Below are positions 56,495 through 64,000 of a stretch of DNA of 64,000 nucleotides, piece by piece (the first letter of the stretch is position 1; every line of letters begins with the position of its first letter). The position numbers and the translations under genes are program-made. Source of the DNA: Bradymonas sp963697525 (GTDB lineage: Bacteria; Myxococcota_A; Bradymonadia; Bradymonadales; Bradymonadaceae); NCBI GenBank assembly GCA_963697525.1, contig OY969087.1:2232001-2296000 (forward strand). Reading direction: 5' to 3'. Under the pieces are notes generated by a model. It saw only the letters and a list, made by a program, of their open reading frames with translations, did not search any database and was not told the DNA's origin.

Positions 56495-59400
56495 TCAGGC
56501 GTCCATTTGCTTGGTGTGCTCGATGATCTGGGCGAGCATGGCGTCCCACTTCGAGCGCAGGCTGCCGGCGCCGATCTTCTGGAGCACCGGGCTGTTGGCG
56601 GTCACGAAGGCTTCCAGCGCGTCCTCGAGGCGCATAGGCTCGGTCTCGTCGAACGCCGGCTGGCGCTGGGCGCGGCCGAGCAGGTCGAAGCAGATGTCGA
56701 AAGCGCGGTCGAGCTGGTCGACGCTGCCAAGATCGTCGGCCAGCTCCATCAGGTCGGCGTGCAGGTCGAAGAACGCCTGGCCGCCCGACGAACGCGCCAG
56801 GTAGGTGGCCCGGCCCAACGACTCGACGGCGGCGTCGTATTGGCCGAGCTTGCGCGAGCACCGGATCGACCGCTCGAGCGCAGCGATGGCCCGATCATGG
56901 TCGCCGCGCTCGCGGCAGACGAGGGCGACCTCCTCGTGCAGCTCGCGCGCCGCCGGCCAGCACTCCGGGGTGTTTGGCAGGTACGAGCGCGCCTCCTCGA
57001 GCAGCTCGATGGCCCGGTCGAGCTGGCCATCGGCGCGCTCGCGGCGGGCCTGCTCGATGAGCGCGCGCACCGAGGCGGTGTCGGTGAGCGTGGCGTCGAG
57101 CTCGCGCGCGGCCTCGACCAGGTCGATGGCCGGCAGGGGATCGTCGTCGGCGCCGTGGGGCCCGCCGCTGTTGTGCAGTTGGTGGCGAAGGGTGTTGACC
57201 TGGTGCTTGAACCAGGCGTCGCGATCGCCGCGGCGCCCGCTCAAATCGGCCATCTGGGCGGCGACGGCGGCCAGCCATACGCGGTCGGCCTCGTCGGCGC
57301 GCGCGTAGTATTTGGCGGCGGTGGCCTCGGCCTTCTCGCCGAGCGCCGCCAGACGGTCGGCCTCGCCGGCCACCTTGGCCATGCGCAGCCGGGCACACCA
57401 CCCGTACAGCGACAAACTCTCGTTGTCGGCGTGGGCGCTGTGCTCGTCGATGTCGCGAAGCGTGCGCTGGGCGCGCTCGCGGCTGACCGAACTCTCGCCG
57501 GTCAGGCGGCTGCGAAGCGCCAGAGCCTCGCGCAGCATCTTCTGGCGGTCACAGGCCGTGATCGCCTCCAGCACGGTGTTGACGTAGCGCTTGTGGTTGA
57601 GCCGGCCGGTGAGCAGCTCGCGGCGCAGGTTGGCGATGGCCCGCTCGTCGGCGTCGGTGTGGGCGCTGGCGCGCTTTTTGTCCCAGGTCTCGACGATGGC
57701 GCGCGCGCGGTCACGCCACAGCCCGAAGACCTCGGCGTAGCCGATGCGCGCGCGGTCGGCGGTGGCCTTGTCGCCCGCCGATTGGGCGCTGTCGACGGTC
57801 AGCTCCAGGATCTCGGCCATGCGCCGGCTGCGCTCGAGCAGCTCGATGGCCGCCCGGATCAGCCCCAGCGGCTCGCGCGACTGCAGGTAAAACCAGCCGT
57901 GGAGGACGCGCTCCTCGCGCACCCGGGCGTCGAATTTCTGCAGCAAGATCTCCAGCCACTGCTCGGCGAAGCCCTGCGCGCGCGCTTGTTTGGCGACGTC
58001 GGCCAGGTCGGCGTGGCCCACGTCGCCGCTGTCCCAGCGCTCGAAGAGCATCTGCGCGTGCGCCTGGAGCACCAGGGTGTAGGCGGCGTCGGCGATCTCC
58101 GAGCGCCCCAGGCGATCGATGGATTCGGCGATGTCCTGCAGCCGGCGCACGCTCACATCCGGGTGCTCCAGGCGCTGCAGCGCGCTGAACAGCTCGATGA
58201 TGTCGGCGGGAAGCGCGCTCGTGCGAAACTCGGTGATCGCTTCCTCGAAGACCTCGCGGGCGCGGCGGTGCTGGCCGGAGCGATACAGCGCGATCAGTTG
58301 GCGAGACAGCGCGCGCAGCTCGAGGTCGCGCGCCTCCAGCCAGCGCGCCGAGCGAAGGGCGTCGTCGAGCAGCGCCAGGGCGGTCTCGTAGCAGCCCATG
58401 CGCACCCGGCAATCGGCGGCGATGATGGCCACGTCGAAGGCCGCGCGCACGACCTCGGCGGGTTCGCTTCGCGGCTGGATGGCCGCCAGCGACAGCAGCG
58501 TGCGCTCGGCCAGCCGCGTCAGACCGACCACCTGGCGGGCCTGCTCGGCGAGGGCGAATTCGTTGGGGTAAGCCGGTGGGGCCAGGGCGCGCAGTGCCTC
58601 GCTCAGAAAACGGGTGGTCTCCAGCGCGCGGCCCGCGCCTTCGAGGTGACCCACGAGGATGTGATTGAGCGCGCGCAGCGCCGCGTCGAGCTTGTCGGCG
58701 TCGCGGGCAAACCGCTCCGAGATCGTCTCCGGGCGTTGCTCGCCTTGCTCGGCCGACAGGCGCTCGCGGCCATCGCGCAGCCGGCCGCGTTGCAAGAGCA
58801 GGTGATTGGCGATGCGCCCGTGCAAGATTTGGCGCTCCTCGGGGCTCAAGGTCTCGCGCAGCGTCTGCACGTACAGCGGGCTGGTAAATTCGAAGACCCC
58901 GTGGCCGAAAAAGTCGAACGGCGCCGGCCCGCTCGCCCGGCGCACCATGCCCGTGGAGGTCAATTGGCTGAGCAGGCGCACGACCTCCAGCTCGTCGCGC
59001 CCGCTGACCGCCGCCAGCGTCGCCGGGCTGAAGCGCCGGCCCTGCAGGCTGGCCATGGCCAACAGCTCGCGCGGGGAGTCCTCGCGCCACTCGTCGAGCC
59101 AGAACCCGGCGGCGAACGCCGCCTGGCGATGGGGCTCGTCGCCCAGAAGCCCCAGCCAATGCTCGATCTGGGAGGGAAGATTCCACCCGTCGGTGTGCTC
59201 TTCGAGGGTGTCGACGGCCTGCAGGCGCCCGCTGCGGTTCTCGAGCAGGCCTCGCGCGTGCAGCCCGCGCACCAGGTCGCGCACCGTGCGCGGATTGCCC
59301 CCGGTATGCTCGGCCAGCCAGTCCAGCACCGCCTCGTCGCCCAGCGGAATGCCGCCGAGGGCGTGTTCGGCCAGCGCGGCGATGCCCGGGTGGCCCAGCC

Positions 59401-60115
59401 CGTCGACGCGCACCCGGCTGATGATGCGGTTGTTGGGCCGGTCGTGGCGCTGCAGGTGCTCCTCGAGGCGTTGGAGCATGCCGCGGCTGTGGGCGAGCGT
59501 GGGCTGGTAGGCGAGCACCAGCAGGAAGTAAAACGGCTGGTCCTGCTCCCACAACACGTCGACCAGGTTGGCCAGAAGCGTCAGCGTGGAGGCGTCGGCC
59601 AGCTCCAGCTCGTCGATGAACAGGGCGACCGGCTGCTCGGCCGACAGCGTCAGCAGGCTGTCGCGGATGAGGATCTCGGGAGAGGCCAAAAATTTGTCGC
59701 GCGGGATGCGCACGTTGCCGTGCTCGTCGCACAAAAGCCTGGCCAGTGGGGCGCCCACGCGCGCCAGATGGGCGTCGGGCACGACGGCCGACAGCCGGGT
59801 GACGCCCGGCAGACAGCGGTAGTCGGCGGGGCCGTCATGGCGCACGCGCTCGGCCAGAAGCTCGGCCAGCCCGTCCCACGCCGGGCGCAGCGGCTCGCTG
59901 AACCCGTCGACCTCGAAGCAGCGCGCGTGGCCGATGAGCGGGCGCTTCTCGGTGGTCTGCTGGTCGCGGATCATCTCCAGAAAGGTGTTGACCAGGTGGC
60001 TTTTGCCCACGCCCTGCTCGCCGTCGACGAAGACGATGCGCGGCCGACCGCTCAGAGCCACCGCCCAGGCTTTCTGCAGCTCGAAGAGCTTATCTTTGCG
60101 CCCGAAGGTGTCCAT
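56495..60115 (-). CDS. Large AAA/STAND-type ATPase with TPR-like repeats
   Basis: The product has 1206 residues. Walker A is GEQGVGKS (32-39) and Walker B VALFIDELELAD (D168, E169). A winged-helix-like lid region follows (about 220-420). From about 450 to the C-terminus the sequence is almost all helical repeats with TPR-like spacing (ARQVVGLTRLAERTLLSL, ALALLDDALRSARWLEARDLELRAL and many others). There is no kinase domain, unlike the PknK-like protein at 22362. STAND ATPases often sense a ligand or partner through their repeats. Its neighbours are an SDR and two unknown proteins in one operon; the target is unknown. Confidence 0.85.
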   Translation of the reverse strand: MDTFGRKDKLFELQKAWAVALSGRPRIVFVDGEQGVGKSHLVNTFLEMIRDQQTTEKRPLIGHARCFEVDGFSEPLRPAWDGLAELLAERVRHDGPADYRCLPGVTRLSAVVPDAHLARVGAPLARLLCDEHGNVRIPRDKFLASPEILIRDSLLTLSAEQPVALFIDELELADASTLTLLANLVDVLWEQDQPFYFLLVLAYQPTLAHSRGMLQRLEEHLQRHDRPNNRIISRVRVDGLGHPGIAALAEHALGGIPLGDEAVLDWLAEHTGGNPRTVRDLVRGLHARGLLENRSGRLQAVDTLEEHTDGWNLPSQIEHWLGLLGDEPHRQAAFAAGFWLDEWREDSPRELLAMASLQGRRFSPATLAAVSGRDELEVVRLLSQLTSTGMVRRASGPAPFDFFGHGVFEFTSPLYVQTLRETLSPEERQILHGRIANHLLLQRGRLRDGRERLSAEQGEQRPETISERFARDADKLDAALRALNHILVGHLEGAGRALETTRFLSEALRALAPPAYPNEFALAEQARQVVGLTRLAERTLLSLAAIQPRSEPAEVVRAAFDVAIIAADCRVRMGCYETALALLDDALRSARWLEARDLELRALSRQLIALYRSGQHRRAREVFEEAITEFRTSALPADIIELFSALQRLEHPDVSVRRLQDIAESIDRLGRSEIADAAYTLVLQAHAQMLFERWDSGDVGHADLADVAKQARAQGFAEQWLEILLQKFDARVREERVLHGWFYLQSREPLGLIRAAIELLERSRRMAEILELTVDSAQSAGDKATADRARIGYAEVFGLWRDRARAIVETWDKKRASAHTDADERAIANLRRELLTGRLNHKRYVNTVLEAITACDRQKMLREALALRSRLTGESSVSRERAQRTLRDIDEHSAHADNESLSLYGWCARLRMAKVAGEADRLAALGEKAEATAAKYYARADEADRVWLAAVAAQMADLSGRRGDRDAWFKHQVNTLRHQLHNSGGPHGADDDPLPAIDLVEAARELDATLTDTASVRALIEQARRERADGQLDRAIELLEEARSYLPNTPECWPAARELHEEVALVCRERGDHDRAIAALERSIRCSRKLGQYDAAVESLGRATYLARSSGGQAFFDLHADLMELADDLGSVDQLDRAFDICFDLLGRAQRQPAFDETEPMRLEDALEAFVTANSPVLQKIGAGSLRSKWDAMLAQIIEHTKQMDA

Positions 60116-60121
60116 GGATGA

Positions 60122-60883
60122 TCATCCGTCGTAGAGCGTGGAGGCCCAGGCGGCCAGCCGGCGCGGCACCAGCCCGCTCAGCGCGCTCCAGGTCTTCATG
60201 GTCGCGCCGTACAGCGAGTTGAGCCGGCCTTTGCGCGCGTCGGCGATGGACTTGCGCACCACGTCGCCCGGATGGGCCACGACCAGCCCGGGGATGCGGT
60301 GCTCGCCGCTGCGGTGGGCGATCTCCTGGAATTCGGTGTCCACCGGGCCGGGGCAGACGGCGGTGACCTTGATGCCCCGCGGGCCTAGCTCGGCGGCGAG
60401 GGCGTTGGACAGGCTGAGCACATACGCTTTGGTGGCCGCGTACACCGCCAGGTTGCCCATGGGCGCAAACCCGGCGCTGCTGGCGACCTGCAAGATCTTC
60501 GAGCCGCGCGTGCACCACGGCAGCACGCGCTGGGTCATCTCGGTCAGCGCGCGCACGTTCAGGTCGATCATCCCCAGGTGGGCGTCGATGTCGATGTTTT
60601 CGAACGGCCCGATCTTGCCGTAGCCGGCGTTGTTCACCAGCCAGGTCACCGTGGGCTGCTCGCGCTCGAGCTGGTCGAAGAAGCCGGTCATCTGCTCGGC
60701 GTCGGTCAGATCGACGGCGAACACGCGCCCCTCGGCGCCGACCAACTCGCCGGCCAACTCCCGCAGGCGCTCCTTTCTGCGGGCGACGAGCCAGATCTCG
60801 TCGACCTCGTGGCGCGGGGCGAGCTGCTTGGCGTACTCCCGACCCAGACCCGATGACGCTCCCGTGACGATTGCGACGTTCAT
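60122..60883 (-). CDS. Short-chain dehydrogenase/reductase
   Basis: The product has 253 residues from ATG 60883; a preceding in-frame TTG would add one residue. The cofactor motif is TGASSGLG, followed by NNAGYGKIG, the catalytic SSAGF and YAATK (Ser-Tyr-Lys), and PGPVDTEF. It should be an active NAD(P)-dependent oxidoreductase. GAGG lies seven bases upstream. It is the promoter-proximal gene of the leftward operon, divergent from the Gfo/Idh/MocA gene over 207 bases. Substrate cannot be predicted from the sequence. Confidence 0.92.
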   Translation of the reverse strand: MNVAIVTGASSGLGREYAKQLAPRHEVDEIWLVARRKERLRELAGELVGAEGRVFAVDLTDAEQMTGFFDQLEREQPTVTWLVNNAGYGKIGPFENIDIDAHLGMIDLNVRALTEMTQRVLPWCTRGSKILQVASSAGFAPMGNLAVYAATKAYVLSLSNALAAELGPRGIKVTAVCPGPVDTEFQEIAHRSGEHRIPGLVVAHPGDVVRKSIADARKGRLNSLYGATMKTWSALSGLVPRRLAAWASTLYDG

Positions 60884-61090
60884 CAATGGACCTCGCTACG
60901 TTGAATTTCCGTTGCCTCGGGGATACCACGGGCGGTGTGATCGGGGCAATCCGGACGTTCCAAATACCAGGCGCCCATCCGGCTCGTCTGCACCCTGGTC
61001 GGTTGGCCGATCTCCTTCCTCTCGGCGACTCCGTGATCACGTTTGTCCGCAACGTTCGCGCGTACAACACAACCCCCGGAGGACACACGA

Positions 61091-62224
61091 ATGGCAAAGA
61101 AGAAAAAGAGGGCCGACAAACGCAAGATCCGCTACGCCGTGGTTGGGCTGGGCCACATCACGCAGGCGGCGGTGCTGCCCGCCTTCGACAACGCCGACAA
61201 TTGCGAACTCGTCGCCTTGGTGTCCGGCGACGACGACAAACTCAGCGAGCTGGGTGACAAATACAATATCGAGCACTGCATCAAGTACGACGACTACCAG
61301 GACTTCCTCAAAGAGGGCCACGTCGACGCGGCGTATATCGCGGTGCCCAACCACCTGCACTGCGATTACACGGTGACGACCGCCGAGGCCGGGGTGCATG
61401 TGTTGTGCGAGAAGCCCATGGCGGTCACCGTCGAGGAATGCCAGCGCATGATCGAGGTGTGCGACGACAACGACGTCAAGCTGATGATCGCCTACCGGTT
61501 GCACTTCGAGGCGGGCAACCTGGAGGCCATCCAGATCGCCCAGCGCGGCGAGCTGGGCGATCTGCGCTTCTTCGACGCCACGTTCAGCCAGGACGTCAAG
61601 GAGGGCGACATCCGGCTGGGGCCCATCGGGAAGGGCGGCGGGACGATCTACGACATGGGCGTCTACTGCATCAACGCCGCGCGCTACCTGTTCCGCGCCG
61701 AGCCCTACGAGGTCATGGCCTGGTCGGAGAGCAGTGACGACCCGCGCTTTTCGGAGGCCGACGAGATGACCAGCGTCATCCTGCGCTTCCCCGGCCACCG
61801 GCTGGCCTCGTTCACCACGAGCTTTGGCGCCGCCAACACCGACATGTTCCGGCTGGTGGGCAGCAAGGGCGAGCTGGAGATGGAGCCGGCGTTCACCTAC
61901 GCCTCGCATATCAGCTACAAGGTCACCCTCGACGGCGGCACGCGCGGCCACACCTTCAAAAAACGCGACCAATTCGGCCCCGAGCTCATCTACTTCGCCG
62001 ACTGCATCCTGCAGGACAAACATCCCGAGGCCGACGGCGCCGAGGGCATGGCCGACGTCCAGATCGTCCAGGCCATCTACGAGGCCGCCGAGCGCGGCGA
62101 GCCCGTCCAGATCGAGGGCGTCGAGGAGCAGATCCGCCCGGAGCGCGCCCAGGAGATCACCCGCCCGGGCTTCGAAAAACCCGAGGAGGTTAAAACCTCG
62201 GGACCCAAACGTCAGGAGAAGTAA
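61091..62224 (+). CDS. Gfo/Idh/MocA-family oxidoreductase
   Basis: The product has 377 residues. ATG 61091 is preceded by GGAGG eight bases upstream; an earlier in-frame start is not needed. The Rossmann motif is AVVGLGHITQAAVLPAF, the second NAD motif AAYIAVPNHLHCDYT, and the Lys motif VLCEKPMAVT carries the catalytic Lys of this family. The C-terminal domain has TIYDMGVYCINAARYLF. It probably oxidises a sugar or inositol using NAD(P). No sugar-transport or inositol genes are adjacent, so the substrate is unknown. Confidence 0.9.
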   Translation: MAKKKKRADKRKIRYAVVGLGHITQAAVLPAFDNADNCELVALVSGDDDKLSELGDKYNIEHCIKYDDYQDFLKEGHVDAAYIAVPNHLHCDYTVTTAEAGVHVLCEKPMAVTVEECQRMIEVCDDNDVKLMIAYRLHFEAGNLEAIQIAQRGELGDLRFFDATFSQDVKEGDIRLGPIGKGGGTIYDMGVYCINAARYLFRAEPYEVMAWSESSDDPRFSEADEMTSVILRFPGHRLASFTTSFGAANTDMFRLVGSKGELEMEPAFTYASHISYKVTLDGGTRGHTFKKRDQFGPELIYFADCILQDKHPEADGAEGMADVQIVQAIYEAAERGEPVQIEGVEEQIRPERAQEITRPGFEKPEEVKTSGPKRQEK

Positions 62225-62258
62225 GACAGCGAAAGGCGACAACTGCGAACAACACTTT

Positions 62259-62332
62259 CACCGCAAAGGCGCAGAGACGCGAAGCAAACCAATAGGAAGA
62301 TCAGTTCTTTGCGGCTTTGCGGCTTTGCGGTG
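62259..62332. repeat. 10-bp inverted repeat with short tandem GCGGCTTT units
   Basis: CACCGCAAAG at 62259-62268 pairs with CTTTGCGGTG at 62323-62332, and the right arm continues a short array of GGCTTTGC (three units). It lies between the stop codons of two convergent genes (62224 and 62369) and may form a bidirectional terminator or a dispersed repeat. I see no gene in the gap. Confidence 0.7.
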
Positions 62333-62368
62333 AGACATGCAGTTCGCCGTTTCTTCGATTTGACACGG

Positions 62369-63715
62369 TTACGTCACGAATAAGCACACCAGGTCGTTGA
62401 CGTTGGTGTTGGTGGGGCCGGTGGTGATGAGCTCGCCGGTGGCCTCCAGGAAGGGGCAGGCGTCGTTTCGGTCGAGGTGGTCGGCGGCGTCGAGACCCTG
62501 GTCGGCGCCGCGGGCGACGGTGTGGCCGTCGACGATGGCGCCGGCGGCGTCGGTGGGTCCGTCGGTGCCGTCGGTGGCCAGGGAGGCGATGGTGATGCCG
62601 TCCTCGTCGGCCAGGGCACGGGCGGCCGACAGGGCGAGCTCCTGGCAGCGCCCGCCGGTGCCCTCGCCGCGCACCGTCACCGTGGTCTCTCCGGCCATGA
62701 TCAGGCAGGCCGGCGCGGCGACCGGGCGTTGGTGGCCGCGTACTTCGCGGGCGATGGCGGCGGCGACGATGCCGACTTCGCGGGCCTCGCCCTCGAGCGT
62801 GGTCGTCAGGATGGCGGCGTTGAAGCCGCGGTCGTTGGCGGCGTTATCCGCGGCGACGGCGGCCGTGGAGCAGTCCCCGATGATCTGAATCTGGCTGCGC
62901 GCGAAGGCGTCGTGGCCCGGCTTGGGCGTCTCGGTCAGTTCGCCCTCGACGCCTCGTCGCAGGTGCTCGACGATGGCCGCCGGCAGGCGATCGGCGAGCT
63001 CGAAGCGCTCGACGACGCGCTGGGCGTCCTCGAAGCTCGTCGGGTCGGCCACCATCGGACCGGAAGCGATGGCGTCGAGCGGATTTCCCACCACGTCGGA
63101 CAGCACCAGCGTGAGCGCGGTGGCCGGCGCGATAGCCTCGGCCAGCCGACCGCCCTTGATGGCCGAGCAATGCTTGCGAATCGCGTTGATGGCGGTGATG
63201 TCCGCGCCGCTGTCGACCAGGACGTCGGTCATCTGCTGCAGATCGCCAAAGTCGACACCCTCGGGAGGCGCCACCAGGAGCGCGGAACCCCCGCCAGAGA
63301 TCAGGCAGATGACCAGGTCGTCCTCGCCGGCCGCCTCGGCGAGCGCGAGCACGCGCCGGGCGCCCTCGACCGAGCGCTCGTCGGGCACCGGGTGCGCGGC
63401 CTCGAACAGCTCGATGCGCTCGGTGGGCACCGTGTAGCCCTCGCGCACCACCACCAGGCCTTCGGCGATGCGATCGCCGAGCATCTCCTCGAGCGCGCGC
63501 GCCATCGGTGCGCTGGCCTTACCGGCGCCCACCACGACGACGCGCTCGACCTGGTCGAGGTCGTACTCCTGCCCGGCGCACCGAAGCGTGCGCCCGTCGT
63601 ACTCCAGCGCCTCGCGAAGCAGGCGGTCGGGCGCGACGGCGTCCAGGGCGGCCGACAGGACGCTCAGGACATCTTGGCGACGCGGTAGGTGGTGGTTGGG
63701 GTGGTCGATTTGCAT
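62369..63715 (-). CDS. Glycerate 2-kinase (MOFRL family)
   Basis: The product has 448 residues. ATG 63715 is chosen; the frame runs on to 63847 but the family N-terminus (DVLSVLSAALDAVAPDRLL) starts soon after this ATG. Family motifs include VVVVGAGKASAPMARALEE, CLISGGGSALLVAPPEGV, INAIRKHCSAIKGGRLA and the C-terminal MOFRL signature (CLIMAGETTVTVRGEGTGGRCQELAL, then ATDGTDGPTDAAGA). It phosphorylates D-glycerate at C2 (or a hydroxypyruvate-derived relative). It is convergent with the Gfo/Idh/MocA gene, 144 bases apart. Confidence 0.93.
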   Translation of the reverse strand: MQIDHPNHHLPRRQDVLSVLSAALDAVAPDRLLREALEYDGRTLRCAGQEYDLDQVERVVVVGAGKASAPMARALEEMLGDRIAEGLVVVREGYTVPTERIELFEAAHPVPDERSVEGARRVLALAEAAGEDDLVICLISGGGSALLVAPPEGVDFGDLQQMTDVLVDSGADITAINAIRKHCSAIKGGRLAEAIAPATALTLVLSDVVGNPLDAIASGPMVADPTSFEDAQRVVERFELADRLPAAIVEHLRRGVEGELTETPKPGHDAFARSQIQIIGDCSTAAVAADNAANDRGFNAAILTTTLEGEAREVGIVAAAIAREVRGHQRPVAAPACLIMAGETTVTVRGEGTGGRCQELALSAARALADEDGITIASLATDGTDGPTDAAGAIVDGHTVARGADQGLDAADHLDRNDACPFLEATGELITTGPTNTNVNDLVCLFVT

Positions 63716-63923
63716 GGTGGTGGTGCGGCTGGGGTTGATAAGCAAGTGAAATATAATCACTGCCGCCGCAGGGGTGCTCGACCTGGCTGGGTGTCCAGAT
63801 ACACCCAAGAAATACAAAAATGCCCTCAGAGGACGTAGCGTAGCCATAGGACACGTACTTGGCTAACGGTCTGGGGGGAATTACGTGCGACCGTCCTCCG
63901 AAGGCAGAACCCACTTTAGCAGA

Positions 63924-63988
63924 ACATTGGCACCTGTCAAACAGTTTTTGTCACCTTTGCGAAACCGCCGTGAGACAGGTGCCAATGT
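63924..63988. repeat. 15-bp perfect inverted repeat, REP-like
   Basis: ACATTGGCACCTGTC at 63924-63938 is the exact reverse complement of GACAGGTGCCAATGT at 63974-63988, with a 35-base spacer containing GTTTTTGTCACC. Such tggcacctgtc palindromes are common beside RAYT (REP-associated tyrosine transposase) genes, but none is in the window; one might lie just past its end. The 285 bases after the glycerate kinase start hold no gene that I can support. Confidence 0.8.
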
Positions 63989-64000
63989 GATCGGATTTAT

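Noticed and set aside
56507..60121. 1204-codon frame antisense to the ATPase/TPR gene
   Set aside because: The minus-strand gene has Walker motifs and repeat helices. The opposite frame is Gly/Ala/Leu/Arg-rich with no motif.

Overview
The window is high-GC, densely coded bacterial DNA with no rRNA, tRNA, CRISPR array or prophage that I can see. Three things point to a large-genome deltaproteobacterial-type organism. There are many outer-membrane-type lipoproteins, including two giant ones rich in CGDG...CDDGN (DUF4215-type) or EB/PPC-type cysteine modules. There are Hanks-type Ser/Thr kinases, one fused to an ATPase and TPR array. There are also DUF3426 zinc-ribbon and PhaR-type regulators. 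The best guess is Bradymonadota/Myxococcota; this rests on gene content only and is an inference.

Layout. 0-10 kb: the 3' end of a UDP-glucose dehydrogenase, a predicted outer-membrane barrel, a bifunctional class A PBP, a large lipoprotein and a phosphomannomutase/phosphoglucomutase (envelope and sugar-nucleotide functions). 10-18 kb: a DUF3426 zinc-ribbon protein with a broken frame, PhaR, a small barrel protein, an alpha/beta hydrolase, a GNAT fusion protein, a lipoprotein and a winged-helix-like protein with a probable leaderless promoter. 18-22 kb: a three-gene ABC export operon (lipoprotein, ATPase, FtsX/MacB-type permease) whose permease carries an eight-cysteine insertion. 22-27 kb: a PknK-like kinase/AAA/TPR protein and an unknown partner.

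27-34 kb is an accessory island. It holds two tandem copies of a DUF4215 plus fibro-slime lipoprotein, bounded by copies of a 214-bp element with terminal inverted repeats and internal hairpins, together with tandem arrays and a long inverted repeat. 34-41 kb: a TPR lipoprotein, folK (frame broken near the 3' end), deoB, a low-GC two-gene HEPN-like cassette (second frame broken), glpK and a C45-type hydrolase. 41.3-43.2 kb is an IS remnant plus composite repeats; an inverted copy of the same composite repeat lies at 54.3-54.6 kb.

43-49.5 kb: a 1652-residue Cys-rich/PPC lipoprotein, a TPR protein and a small Cys-rich lipoprotein on one strand. 49.5-54.2 kb: a membrane Ser/Thr kinase, an acidic membrane protein, a CDP-alcohol phosphatidyltransferase and a nucleotidyltransferase that probably supplies it. 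55-61 kb: a leftward operon of an SDR, a 1206-residue ATPase/TPR protein and two small unknown proteins. 61-64 kb: a Gfo/Idh/MocA oxidoreductase, a glycerate 2-kinase and a REP-like inverted repeat at the edge.

Four genes (10172-11945, 35221-35776, 36918-37449, 55101-55456) are each split by what looks like a single-base change. Either the underlying assembly has residual indels or several accessory genes are decaying; raw reads would decide this.
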